Of a stretch of 48,368 bases of DNA, positions 1 through 9,037 are shown one piece after another. How positions within the stretch are numbered: position 1 is the stretch's first letter; each line of letters starts with the position of its first letter. The notes beneath the pieces are model-generated. The model ran no database searches. It saw only the letters and a list, made by a program, of their open reading frames with translations, and had not been told where the DNA came from. The DNA lies in contig JAFGJK010000070.1 of NCBI GenBank assembly GCA_016929135.1, positions 1 through 48,368 of the forward strand, read 5' to 3'. The DNA comes from Spirochaetota bacterium (GTDB lineage: Bacteria > Spirochaetota > UBA4802 > UBA5550). Both the position numbers and the translations under genes were made by a program.

Positions 1-2136
1 GGCAAGCCCATCGACAAAGAAGAGATCGCCAGGTACTATCCGCCGGATTTCGATAGCAGGGCGATCCCGGACCTCAAGACAGAGTTCCAGGCCTTCGCCG
101 CAGACCTGCAGCTCGACGTGATGGTCACCTTCATCCCCTTCGGCCTCCTGGACGGAACCGCCACTGTCGAGGCGTCCCATCCCGACACGGGGATTCCCGG
201 CAGGATAACGGTGCAGACCGACGGCTTCAACAGGTTCACCATCAGGGACCCTTCCTCGCATGTCACCTACAAGGACATCTACGCCCCCATCCAGGCGCCG
301 AAGATACCCTTCTCCTCGGTGACCCATCCCAGCTACGTCCAGCTCAGGAACGCCATCTCCTTCATCGCCACCAGCTCCGGCTTCGACCCGGTGGCCCGGG
401 AGGAGACATCGGGACACGCCCACGGCACCACGGTGAGCTTCATCATCTGGAACGACCTGGGAACCGGTACCGTGGTAGACCCCCCCATGGGGTTCTCAAA
501 CTGGATGCGAAAGATGGGGATACACTTCTTCCAGATTCAGGACCTGATCCTCACGCACACCCATTTCGACCACGACGCGGGGACCATCGAGCGCATCCTC
601 GAGGAGCCGGTGAACGTACACACCACGGAAACGATCATGCAGGCCTTTCTGGAGAAGTCATCGGCCATCACCGGCATATCCGAGGAGCAGCTGATGAACA
701 GCATCAACTTCTTCCCGGTGCGGCTCCACACCCCGGTGAGGATCGGCGGTTTCACCTTTTACTTCTCCCACTGCATCCATCCCATCGAGACCATTCGCTT
801 CACCTTCCAGGACCACGAGGGGAGCACCTACTATTATTCGTCGGACATACTCTACAGCGGCGAAAAACTCCAGCGGTGGGTAGAGCGTGGACTCATCACA
901 CCGGAGCGGAAGGACGATATCATGACCATCCCCCACGAAGCCGGCATCTATATCCATGAGATGGGGGGCCCCGGCATCCATACACCGCCCGAGGCGATCG
1001 CCGCGATGCCGGAGCAGGTGCGCAACAATACCTGGATCGTCCACACGGACGCGCCCCCGCGCCTGGCCGACGGGGGCCGCATCCCCGGCGTCCGCATGGC
1101 CAGGCCGGGGATGATCATCCCACTCAGGACACCCAGCCGCCCCGAGACCGACGAGTTCGCCGCGACCTATCACGTCCTGTCGAAGCTCGACCGGATCCCC
1201 CTCTTCCACAATATGCCGGTCACCTCGCTCAAGGACATCCAGGACATTATGGGCCTGATGAAGCCGAAGCGCTACGAGCCGGGGAGCCAGCTCATCCGCT
1301 ACGGGGAGCGCCCGGAGAAGCTCTACATCCTCATCGACGGGGGCGCCGACATCGTCATACGGAGCGACGGCGGCGATGTCTCAGGCGAGAGGATGATCCA
1401 CCGGAACGATTTCGGCTTCATCATCGGCGACGCCGTTGCCTCGAAGGGGGAGGAGCGCCGGGACGCCGACGTCTATGCGGGGCTTCAGGGGATCACGGTG
1501 CTGGAGATCGACGAGGAGAGCATCCGCAGGCTCGAGGATAGGAAGATTGTTTTGGGCGAGCTGATACGGAAAAACCGGGAGATGCGGAAATACGGCGTCT
1601 ACCTGGCCCTGGAGAAGATACCGGTGGTCCGCGATCTCACCTACGCCCAGAAGCAGGCCTTCGCCCTCCTGTGCACCGAGCATCCGCTGAAGTCAGACGA
1701 CGACCGATGGCTGATACGGCAGGGGGAGTGGAACGAGTATGTCTACATCATCGCCGAGGGGCAGGCGGAGATCATCGCCCAGGAGCGGGACGGCAGGAGG
1801 ATCGCCCGGAAGCGCGTCGCCACCTCGGAGAGCAACATCTTCGGCGAGGTCTCAATACTGACCCAGAGCAGGACCATCGCCAGCGTGAGGATCACCGGCG
1901 ACCTGGATAAGACCAGGGTCTACCGCATGCACAAGAAAGACTTCAACGAATTCCTGAGAAACAATCCCAACTTCAACCTGAATTTCCGCAAGAAGATGGA
2001 GGAGCGCATCGCCGAGACATCCCAGGTGAGGCAAAACCTGATGGAGGCCCTCAGGGACATCTCGCGGCAGTACCTTCAGCGGTGGACCGGTCCGGACCGG
2101 CGGGGCGGGATCGCTACCTCCGGCAGTGGCTCCTGA
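1..2136 (+). CDS. MBL-fold hydrolase fused to two cyclic-nucleotide-binding-like domains (5' partial)
   Basis: The reading frame is open to the left edge, so the true start lies outside the window; the first internal ATG is at 118. Codons 1-711 are visible. A metallo-beta-lactamase domain (about residues 120-340 of the visible part) carries the metal motif THTHFDHD near base 555, an SSD segment near base 840 and a late VHTD near base 1040. Two cNMP-binding-type beta-barrels follow (about residues 400-510 and 540-655), each starting with an IPLF/IPVV-like helix. Both phosphate-binding cassettes are degenerate: the second reads FGEVSILTQSRTIAS instead of the usual FGE-(x)n-PRAAT, so ligand binding is doubtful. 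The MBL domain suggests a hydrolase, possibly a phosphodiesterase, with sensing domains attached. The 3' end overlaps the convergent flavoprotein gene by 23 bases. Fold assignment is firm; the substrate is unknown. Confidence 0.85.
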   Translation, partial: GKPIDKEEIARYYPPDFDSRAIPDLKTEFQAFAADLQLDVMVTFIPFGLLDGTATVEASHPDTGIPGRITVQTDGFNRFTIRDPSSHVTYKDIYAPIQAPKIPFSSVTHPSYVQLRNAISFIATSSGFDPVAREETSGHAHGTTVSFIIWNDLGTGTVVDPPMGFSNWMRKMGIHFFQIQDLILTHTHFDHDAGTIERILEEPVNVHTTETIMQAFLEKSSAITGISEEQLMNSINFFPVRLHTPVRIGGFTFYFSHCIHPIETIRFTFQDHEGSTYYYSSDILYSGEKLQRWVERGLITPERKDDIMTIPHEAGIYIHEMGGPGIHTPPEAIAAMPEQVRNNTWIVHTDAPPRLADGGRIPGVRMARPGMIIPLRTPSRPETDEFAATYHVLSKLDRIPLFHNMPVTSLKDIQDIMGLMKPKRYEPGSQLIRYGERPEKLYILIDGGADIVIRSDGGDVSGERMIHRNDFGFIIGDAVASKGEERRDADVYAGLQGITVLEIDEESIRRLEDRKIVLGELIRKNREMRKYGVYLALEKIPVVRDLTYAQKQAFALLCTEHPLKSDDDRWLIRQGEWNEYVYIIAEGQAEIIAQERDGRRIARKRVATSESNIFGEVSILTQSRTIASVRITGDLDKTRVYRMHKKDFNEFLRNNPNFNLNFRKKMEERIAETSQVRQNLMEALRDISRQYLQRWTGPDRRGGIATSGSGS

Positions 2137-3010
2137 CATAGTCGATGGCCGACCGGGCCGCCAGGGCCCCCTCACCCACCGCCTTGCTGATCTGGAGAAA
2201 GCCGCCGACGCAGTCCCCCGCGGCGAAGACCCCCGGCACGTTGGTCCGCCCCTCGCGATCCGCCTGTATGAAGACCCCCTCGGTGAAGATCCCCAGGCTG
2301 TAGGCGAAATCGATGGACGACGCGTCCCCCATGGCGATGAAGAGCCCGTCGGTCTCGCGCTCCGTCCCGTCCTCGAATATTATCCTCTTCAGACCGGGCT
2401 CACCGGCGAGCCGCAGGATCTTCCCGTTCAGCACCTCGATGCCGGAGCCGGCGAGCCTTCCCATGAAATCCCCGTTGATGGCGGCCTCCTTCCCCATGGT
2501 GCAGATGGACACGTGAGGCGTGTACTCCTTCAGCTCCAGGGCCTGGTTGGCGGCGAAGATCCCCTCACCCGCCACCACTACCTTCTTGTTTTTGAAAAAG
2601 AAAGCATCGCAGCTGACGCAGTAGGAGACCCCCTTCCCCTCGTAGGCCTCCAGGTTCTCGATCACCGGTCTCTTCCTGGAAACCCCGGTGGCCAGAATGA
2701 CCGCGCAGGTGCGGAATTCGTCGAGCTCAGTCTTCACCGTATACCACCCGTCCTCCGCCGGGTGGATCGAGAGGACCCGCTGGCACGAGAGATCGGTGCC
2801 GAAGCGCTCCGCCTGGGCGACGCCCCTGGCGATGAGGTCCCGGCCGGTGATGGTCTCGGGAAAGCCGAAGTAGTTGTCGATGTCGTAGTCCCCCGCCACC
2901 TTGGGATCGCATCCCAGCAGCAGTGTCTTCACGCCGGCCCTGGCGGTGTAGATCGCCGCCGATAGGCCCGCCGGCCCCTGGCCGATAATGATCAGCTCGT
3001 ATTCCTTCAT
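2114..3010 (-). CDS. Thioredoxin-reductase-like FAD/NAD(P) oxidoreductase
   Basis: This 298-residue flavoprotein of the thioredoxin reductase family has an N-terminal FAD motif IGQGPAGLSAAIY (about residues 7-19), a redox-active CVSC in the segment SYCVSCDAFFF and a C-terminal FAD motif GVFAAGDCVGG. The central dinucleotide domain keeps a GxGxxA-like GEGIFAA but lacks the HRRxxxR signature that binds the NADPH phosphate. An electron donor other than NADPH (NADH, or ferredoxin as in clostridial relatives) is therefore possible. The start at 3010 is preferred over an in-frame ATG at 3055 because GAGGTGG lies just upstream of it. No thioredoxin gene is adjacent. The family call is secure; the partner is not. 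Confidence 0.88.
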   Translation of the reverse strand: MKEYELIIIGQGPAGLSAAIYTARAGVKTLLLGCDPKVAGDYDIDNYFGFPETITGRDLIARGVAQAERFGTDLSCQRVLSIHPAEDGWYTVKTELDEFRTCAVILATGVSRKRPVIENLEAYEGKGVSYCVSCDAFFFKNKKVVVAGEGIFAANQALELKEYTPHVSICTMGKEAAINGDFMGRLAGSGIEVLNGKILRLAGEPGLKRIIFEDGTERETDGLFIAMGDASSIDFAYSLGIFTEGVFIQADREGRTNVPGVFAAGDCVGGFLQISKAVGEGALAARSAIDYVRSHCRR

Positions 3011-3150
3011 GGATCCACCTCGATCTTCACTGATGATAATCATATTAATATACAACAGCTTCCAGTAAACGGACAGCCCCTAGTGGACAAAGGGCGATGA
3101 AAAATGAATAATGAAGGAATAATACGCAAAACATAGCACCGGAAAAACGA

Positions 3151-3168
3151 TCCGGGAGAACTCCCGGG
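3151..3168 (+). other. Stem-loop in the 3011-3354 intergenic region
   Basis: A short hairpin (CCGGGA / TCCCGG, 4-base loop) is followed on the plus strand by a T-rich stretch. It lies between the divergent flavoprotein gene and the promoter at 3217, so it does not terminate either neighbour. Apart from this and the promoter, I see nothing coding between 3011 and 3354. Confidence 0.3.
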
Positions 3169-3216
3169 CTCTTTCTTCTTTATTAAAACATTAACCCCCG
3201 CTCCCGAATATTAGTC

Positions 3217-3245
3217 TTGACAAAGCCCCTCTTCAGGTGTAAATT
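3217..3245 (+). promoter_or_regulatory. Sigma-70-type promoter of the GxGYxYP-transporter operon
   Basis: A perfect TTGACA (3217-3222) is separated by 17 bases from TAAATT (3240-3245). The start codon of the next gene is at 3355, giving a leader of about 100 bases. The candidate promoter upstream of the sugar-kinase operon (16026-16054) has the same elements and spacing. Confidence 0.6.
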
Positions 3246-3354
3246 CTTTTCCGGCCCGGTGGAGCCTGCACACCGGACCGACCGACACCCCGCAGGCGGA
3301 AGGAACGCAACACACGATTCTACTGGACCGCGGCACCGGGCCGCAGGAGGTGGC

Positions 3355-5094
3355 ATGGAGCGAGAATACCAGGTGGACGTCCTTGACGTGTTCGGCATGC
3401 CGTACCACGAGATGGTCGCCGCGGTTGCCCTCCAGGGTCTGGTGAACCGTGACGGCCCGTCCCTCTTTCTCGACTGGGGTATCTACGACGATCCGAACGC
3501 TAGGAAGACCAACGAGGTCTTTCTCCCCGAGGAGATCTGGCGATCCACCTACCGCGATGCCATAGGAGACCAGGACCTTAAAAACCTGGAGTACTATCGA
3601 TCCCGCTACCCCATGAAGATCACGAGCATCCCTGCCCTTGAGATCGCCGTTAAAAAGTACCGTGCGCTCCTCGCCGGATCGGTCGTGTGGGACCCGGAGA
3701 TGCCGGACACGGTGAACGTCGCCCTCATGCTGGCCTCGCTGGAGGGGCTCCTGCCGGTCCACCCGGAGGCCGTCGAGCTCGCTGAGGGACGATGCGGCCT
3801 CTCGGTCGTGGAGGACCTGAGGGGGCGATGGGTCGATCGCGTGGCCCTCCACCGCTGGTCTTTTCAGCACCTCTTCCCCCGTTGCGCCCCGGGAAGAATA
3901 GCCTCGATAGAGCCCGGATGGGGAAGGCCCGAGTTTCTGGACTACGCGGTGCGCCAGCGGATCTTCCTCTACAGCCTTGCCACGAAACGGGAGGGCCCCC
4001 TCTTTAAAATCGGCCAGACCCTCCTGCTTCTGCTGGTGGCAGGACCACGGGCGCTGCGGGAGTTCCTCTTCACCCTCAGGCTCGATGCGCCGGTCCGACG
4101 GGCCGGCCTCGCGATCATGCACCTGGCCTCGCCGGAGACGCGCCTGGCCTCGGCGATCCAGCGCGCCGTGAAACCGGAGCCCTTTCCCACCGTTTTCGGA
4201 TGGCACACCCGGCGCGACGACGAGCTCTCCTTCATGATACACCTCTCGGCAAACGGGCTCAGGCTCGTGCCGTCGCACCTGGCGGGGAATTTTTCGTTCC
4301 ACTGCGGTATTCCGGCCGGGGGTGAGCTCCGCCAGCGGCACGTGGATCCCGAGGGGGTGACCCTTGAAAACAAGATCTACCTCACCTTCACCCTCTCCGA
4401 CGGCGACCAGCTGGTGCTCATGAACACCGGCGAGTTGGGGAACTGGGACAGACCCGAGCGCGGCAGCGTCCCCTTCAATTGGGAGACACAGCCGCTCCTG
4501 GCGGAAATCGCTCCCGCCCTCCTGGATCGTTATTACACCGGCGCCTCGGCCGCGGACCTCCTTGTGGCGGGGCCATCCGGCGCCGGCTACATCGTACCGC
4601 CCCTGATGCCCCGCCTGAGGGAATACCTCAGGGTGACCGCCGGCGTCTGCCGTAGGGCGGACATACGGGTGATCACCTCCTATATCGGCGACCCAACGAG
4701 GCGAATCGTCCGCGAACACTGCCGTATGCCGGGCGACGTTATCGGCTTCACCTCCGGATACGTCCATTTCGGCAGCGTGCCGCTCTTCCGCGAGGGGGGC
4801 AGAACCTTCGCCGCCAACGCGGTGCCGGCGGTGGAGAAAATCGCCGACAGCGCCGCCGACACGCTGGAGGCGGTGCGAAGGCTCATCGAGGCGCCGGGAC
4901 CGGTCCCGCGATTCATCGGCGTGCACCTCTTCGCCTACCGCACCACCCTGGCGGACGTACAACGCTTCGCGGCGACGCTCGATCCGGCCAGGGTGAAGGT
5001 GGTGCGGGCCGACGAGTTCCTCGTCGCGGCGGGGCGCCACATGGAGCGACTGGACAAGAATGAGATGATGCTGCAGACGGATACAAAACAATGA
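3355..5094 (+). CDS. GxGYxYP-family putative glycoside hydrolase
   Basis: This 579-residue protein has the two-part layout of the GxGYxYP family: an N-terminal domain with LQGLVNRDGPSLFLDW (about residues 28-43) and a C-terminal domain containing the name-giving motif GPSGAGYIVPP (about residues 405-416). The family is classed as putative glycoside hydrolases, and to my knowledge no defined substrate is established. No signal peptide is visible, which points to a cytoplasmic enzyme acting on an imported glycoside. The start at 3355 is set by AGGAGGT five bases upstream; the longer frame beginning at 3217 runs through the promoter. A GPH-type sugar symporter starts 13 bases downstream, supporting an import-and-cleave pair. 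Confidence 0.8.
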   Translation: MEREYQVDVLDVFGMPYHEMVAAVALQGLVNRDGPSLFLDWGIYDDPNARKTNEVFLPEEIWRSTYRDAIGDQDLKNLEYYRSRYPMKITSIPALEIAVKKYRALLAGSVVWDPEMPDTVNVALMLASLEGLLPVHPEAVELAEGRCGLSVVEDLRGRWVDRVALHRWSFQHLFPRCAPGRIASIEPGWGRPEFLDYAVRQRIFLYSLATKREGPLFKIGQTLLLLLVAGPRALREFLFTLRLDAPVRRAGLAIMHLASPETRLASAIQRAVKPEPFPTVFGWHTRRDDELSFMIHLSANGLRLVPSHLAGNFSFHCGIPAGGELRQRHVDPEGVTLENKIYLTFTLSDGDQLVLMNTGELGNWDRPERGSVPFNWETQPLLAEIAPALLDRYYTGASAADLLVAGPSGAGYIVPPLMPRLREYLRVTAGVCRRADIRVITSYIGDPTRRIVREHCRMPGDVIGFTSGYVHFGSVPLFREGGRTFAANAVPAVEKIADSAADTLEAVRRLIEAPGPVPRFIGVHLFAYRTTLADVQRFAATLDPARVKVVRADEFLVAAGRHMERLDKNEMMLQTDTKQ

Positions 5095-5107
5095 TGGGAG
5101 GATCGAC

Positions 5108-6475
5108 ATGACATCGGACACGAGCAGGGACAGGCTGGGAATCGCCACAAAGGTATTCTACCTCTTCGGGGACATCGGCATATCCATGTGCATCGCCGCC
5201 GTTGCCTTCTTCATTCTCTTCTTCTACGCCGATGTGGCGCACGTGGACCCGGCGCTGGTGGGGACCGCCCTGCTCATGGGGAAGCTCTGGGATGCGGTGA
5301 ACGACCCGTTCTTCGGCTGGCTCACGGACAGGACGAAATCCCGCTTCGGCAGGAGGAAAATCTACCTGTACTTCGGCGCGGTACCCCTGGGCATCTCTTT
5401 CGTCCTCCTCTGGTCGATCCCGGAAAGCCTCACCGGAATCGCCGTGATCCTGTGGATCGTCGGCACATTCCTACTTTATTATACCTTCATCACCGTGGTG
5501 GGGATCCCCTACTACGCCATGACCCCCGAGCTCACCAGGGACTACGACGAGCGGACCAGCCTCACCACCTTCCGCATGATCGGCGGTACGCTGGGGTACA
5601 TGGCCGGGGCAGCCTTTCCGCCGCTCATTGCCGGCCTTTTCATGACCAGCAGGATCGGGTGGCAGATGATGGGAGCGATGTTCGCCGCCTTCGCCATCCT
5701 CTGCGTCTATGTCACCGCCTTCGGCGTGAAGCAGCGGAAGGAGCTTGAGGGCCCCCCCTCGGAGCTCCCCCCCTTCAGGTCCCTTCTTGCCTGCTTTAAA
5801 AACAGGCCATTCAATTTTCTCCTGATCCAGGGTGTCATGACCGGAATGAGCTTCATGCTGGTGATGTCCTACATGGCCTTCTTCCTGACCTACCAGATGA
5901 ACATGAAGTCGAAGATCCCGCTCCTCATGACGCTCCTCCTGGTCACCATCGGCGTCTTCCTCTTCTTCTGGAAGTGGCTCACCGACCGCTGGGCCAAGGG
6001 GCCGGTATACGCCCTGGGGCTCTTCATCGCCTTCGGGTCCACCGCCTGCACCTTCTTGCTGCCCCAGGGTGAGACCCCGTGGATCTACCTTATAATCTTC
6101 ATCGCCGGATTCGGTTTCTCGGCGCAGTGGGTGCTCCCCTGGTCCATCCTCCCGGACGTCATCGAGTACGACGAGCTCATGACCGGCGAGCGGCGTGAGG
6201 GGATGTACTACGGCGTGAAGGGATTCATCGGGAAGCTCTCCGACGCCTTCGGGCTCTTTCTGGGAGGGTGGATTCTGAAGCTCTTCGGCTTCGTCCCTGA
6301 GGTGGCCCAGAGCGCCACGGCGCTCCTGGGGATCCGTCTGTTTTTCGGCCCGGTACCGGCGATCATCACCTTTCTGAGCCTCCCCTTCCTCATCTGGTTT
6401 CCCATAAACCGGAAGACCCACCGGGAGATACTGGAGAAACTTATCATAAAGAGGAAGGAGCGCGGTATCAGCTGA
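5108..6475 (+). CDS. GPH-family (glycoside-pentoside-hexuronide:cation) symporter
   Basis: This 455-residue polytopic membrane protein has about 12 hydrophobic segments. The family hallmark between helices 2 and 3 is DAVNDPFFGWLTDRTKSRFGRRK, quoted here as DAVNDPFFGWLTDRT plus SRFGRRK; a second mark is DYDERTSLTTFR around residue 150. GPH carriers bring glycosides, pentosides or hexuronides into the cell with a cation. The gene lies 13 bases after the GxGYxYP hydrolase with its own ribosome-binding site (GGGAGG), so the two are almost certainly co-transcribed, and the carrier probably supplies the hydrolase substrate. The C-terminus ends in a basic cytoplasmic tail (KLIIKRKERGIS). Confidence 0.9.
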   Translation: MTSDTSRDRLGIATKVFYLFGDIGISMCIAAVAFFILFFYADVAHVDPALVGTALLMGKLWDAVNDPFFGWLTDRTKSRFGRRKIYLYFGAVPLGISFVLLWSIPESLTGIAVILWIVGTFLLYYTFITVVGIPYYAMTPELTRDYDERTSLTTFRMIGGTLGYMAGAAFPPLIAGLFMTSRIGWQMMGAMFAAFAILCVYVTAFGVKQRKELEGPPSELPPFRSLLACFKNRPFNFLLIQGVMTGMSFMLVMSYMAFFLTYQMNMKSKIPLLMTLLLVTIGVFLFFWKWLTDRWAKGPVYALGLFIAFGSTACTFLLPQGETPWIYLIIFIAGFGFSAQWVLPWSILPDVIEYDELMTGERREGMYYGVKGFIGKLSDAFGLFLGGWILKLFGFVPEVAQSATALLGIRLFFGPVPAIITFLSLPFLIWFPINRKTHREILEKLIIKRKERGIS

Positions 6476-6988
6476 ATGCCGCCCCGGCGATCACCGCTTG
6501 AGATACAGCCTCGCCGGGGGGATGGATCCCCGCATCCGGCCGATTCCTCCCGCGCACGCTGCGGCCGGCGTCGCCCATCTCCGCTTGCACCTGCGCAGTT
6601 GCTCCCGGCGGGCGGGGATCCCCGGCGGAACCGCCGCAGGTGGACCGTCACCGATCAATCTTGCAGTCCGCTCCTCCCCATTGTGATGCCAACCGCGGAG
6701 GATTCACCTTGGGTTGAGAATCCGCATCGACGAAGGATTCATCCTCTTCAGGGACATTCTGCCGCTGCACACATGGAATAGATTCGCCACTATGGTGCCT
6801 CGCAGGGATATTGTATCGCATGGAACCGCATTATTCCCACCGGTTTCGGCCGCCGGAGCATCTTTCACCGCACCATAGAGGATGCACAGAGCGTATCACG
6901 GCGGCCACCCCGCGATGACGGCGACTCTGCGTCACTGGTCCGCTATAAATTATTTGACATACCGGGCCTTCTGTATACATCTGCTATC
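6476..6988 (+). other. Intergenic region with a stem-loop and a possible promoter
   Basis: These 513 bases hold no convincing gene; the short frames within are arginine- and proline-rich translations of GC-rich DNA. A 9-bp perfect stem (CCCCGGCGA at 6482-6490, TCGCCGGGG at 6511-6519) follows the symporter stop and may help end its transcript, although no T-tract follows. A TTGACA at 6954-6959 with TATACA at 6974-6979 could drive the sensor kinase gene, but the 14-base spacer is short. Confidence 0.4.
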
Positions 6989-9019
6989 ATGGATGATAGC
7001 GCTGAATCTCCGATCGTATCCGTTATGGAACCGGGCCGCGAGCCCCTGGTGTGCACCATCAAGGAGAAGTGCAGGGTCTGCTACACCTGCGTCCGCGAAT
7101 GCCCGGCCAAGGCGATCCGCATCTCCGGCGGGCAGGCCGAGGTTATACAGGAGCGGTGCATCGGATGCGGCAACTGCTTCCGGGTCTGCACCCAGCAGGC
7201 GAAGAAGGTACGGAGCTCCGTGGAGAGTGTCTTCTCGCTCCTCTCCGGAGGCGGCGCCACCGCAGCCTGCCTGGCCCCCAGCTTCGCCGCCGAGTTCTGC
7301 GACATGGACCACCGGGTCCTCTCGGGGATGCTTCGGCGGCTGGGATTTCACCGTGTCCTGGAGGTGGCCTTCGGTGCCGATCTGGTCTCTCAGGAGTACC
7401 GGAAGCTGGTGACCGAAAAGCCCGGATCTCAGCACATCGCCACCACCTGCCCCGCCATCGTTTCCTATATCGAGAAATACCACCCTGGCCTGGTGAAAAA
7501 CCTGGCGAAAATCCCTTCACCCATGATCGCCACCGCCAGGGGGGCGCACCGGATTTACGGCGACGATATCTCCCTTGTCTTCATTGGACCCTGCATCGCC
7601 AAGAAGGACGAGGCGCTCCGGGAGGATCTGAAGGGTGAGATCGCCGAGGTGCTCACGTTCATCGAGCTCCGCCAGATGTTCGAATCGAGGGGGATACGGC
7701 CCGAGGATTCCGATCCGAGCGAATTCGATCCCCCGAGGCCCGGCCTCGGAACCCTCTATCCCATCGGACGGGGGATGCTCCAGTCCGCCGGGCTCAGGGA
7801 GAACCTGCTTGACAACGCGATCTTCGCCACCGACGGCACCAAGCAGTTCGTCCACGCCCTGAAGGAGTACGAGGCGATACCGCACAACATACAACTGCTG
7901 GAGCTCCTCTGCTGCAACGGATGCATCATGGGGCCCGGGATGACCACCAAGCTCACCCACTTCAGCCGCCGCTCCTCGGTGAGCCGCTACGCCCAGGAGC
8001 GGTGCAGCGAATCGGGCGAGCGGGATGACCCGGTTCCGGACCTCTCCGGCATCGACATGACCGTATCGTTCCGGCAGAGGGACCTTCGCCATCCCGCGCC
8101 ACCGCGGGAGGAGCTCAGGACGATCCTGGAGCAGAAGGGTAAGTTCAATCCAGAGGACGAGCTGAACTGCGGCGCCTGCGGCTATGATACCTGCGTCGAG
8201 CACGCCACTGCCATATACCTGGGCCTGGCGGAGAGCGAGATGTGTCTTCCCCACACCATCGAGACGCTGAAGAAAACCGCCTTCGAGCTGAAGGAGTCAT
8301 ACGAGGAGCTGGTGGAGGCGAAGAACGCCCTCATCCAATCCGAGAAGCTCGCCTCGCTGGGCAGGATGGCCTCGGGGATCGCCCATGAGATCAACAATCC
8401 CCTCACCGGTGTGCTCACCTACTCCAGCCTTCTCCTGGAGGACCTGAAGGACACGCCGCACGCCGATGACCTGGAGACCATCATCCGGGAGACGATCCGT
8501 TGCAGGACCATCGTGCGGGGCCTTCTGGATTTCGCCAGGGAATCGAAGCACGAGAAGGAACGGTCAAACCTGAACGAGATCATCGTCAATACCCTTCAGA
8601 TCCTGGAAAAGCACGTGAACTACCATAAGATCCGGATCGAGAAGGATCTGGACCCGCGGCTCCCCCTCTCTCTTATTGACGTGAACCAGATGCGGTCAGT
8701 GGTGAATAACCTCTCGGAAAACGCGGCGCATGCGATGCCCGACGGGGGAACCCTCACCATCACCACCCGCTACGACGATATAAAGGATTCCATCGTCCTC
8801 CAGATCGCCGATACCGGTGTGGGGATAAGCGATGAGAACCTGGGGCGAATCTTCGATCCCTTCTATACCACGAAGAAGGAGGGGAAGGGGACGGGCCTCG
8901 GTCTCGCGGTCACCTTTGGAATCGTAAAGCGGCACCACGGCACCATAGAAGTGAAGAGCGCCCACGGCACGGGAACGACCTTCACCATCACCATCCCGGT
9001 GAGCCTGCTCCACGATTAG
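6989..9019 (+). CDS. [FeFe]-hydrogenase-type sensor histidine kinase
   Basis: This 676-residue fusion joins four modules. (1) Two [4Fe-4S] ferredoxin motifs, CRVCYTCVRECP and CIGCGNCFRVC (about residues 29-67). (2) A [FeFe]-hydrogenase large-subunit domain with the H-cluster loops TTCPAIV (about 151), GPCIAKKDE (about 200) and ELLCCNGCIMGPG (about 305). (3) A further Fe-S motif NCGACGYDTC (about 393). (4) A HisKA helix with GIAHEINNP (about 465), an HATPase N-box NNLSENAAHAMPDGG, and DTGVGIS / GTGLGL. The four H-cluster cysteines look present, but the proton-transfer cysteine of catalytic enzymes (SCCP) is threonine (TTCP), as expected for sensory rather than catalytic hydrogenases. It probably senses H2 or redox state and phosphorylates an unlinked regulator, since no response regulator is adjacent. 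The start is 6989 or 7025; neither has a clear ribosome-binding site. Confidence 0.9.
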   Translation: MDDSAESPIVSVMEPGREPLVCTIKEKCRVCYTCVRECPAKAIRISGGQAEVIQERCIGCGNCFRVCTQQAKKVRSSVESVFSLLSGGGATAACLAPSFAAEFCDMDHRVLSGMLRRLGFHRVLEVAFGADLVSQEYRKLVTEKPGSQHIATTCPAIVSYIEKYHPGLVKNLAKIPSPMIATARGAHRIYGDDISLVFIGPCIAKKDEALREDLKGEIAEVLTFIELRQMFESRGIRPEDSDPSEFDPPRPGLGTLYPIGRGMLQSAGLRENLLDNAIFATDGTKQFVHALKEYEAIPHNIQLLELLCCNGCIMGPGMTTKLTHFSRRSSVSRYAQERCSESGERDDPVPDLSGIDMTVSFRQRDLRHPAPPREELRTILEQKGKFNPEDELNCGACGYDTCVEHATAIYLGLAESEMCLPHTIETLKKTAFELKESYEELVEAKNALIQSEKLASLGRMASGIAHEINNPLTGVLTYSSLLLEDLKDTPHADDLETIIRETIRCRTIVRGLLDFARESKHEKERSNLNEIIVNTLQILEKHVNYHKIRIEKDLDPRLPLSLIDVNQMRSVVNNLSENAAHAMPDGGTLTITTRYDDIKDSIVLQIADTGVGISDENLGRIFDPFYTTKKEGKGTGLGLAVTFGIVKRHHGTIEVKSAHGTGTTFTITIPVSLLHD

Positions 9020-9037
9020 GCGTCGGCAGGATTCCGT

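Noticed and set aside
3151..3168. Stem-loop with T-rich tail as a terminator or small-RNA end
   Set aside because: It lies between divergent genes, with no promoter seen to its left on the same strand; kept only as a low-confidence structure.
3211..5148. 645-codon open frame on the minus strand opposite the GxGYxYP gene, and many similar long antisense frames
   Set aside because: They mirror real genes in GC-rich DNA, lack ribosome-binding sites and domains, and their composition is that of reversed codons.
6476..6781. 101-codon frame directly after the GPH symporter
   Set aside because: It is very rich in proline and arginine, has no ribosome-binding site or domain, and begins inside a stem-loop.
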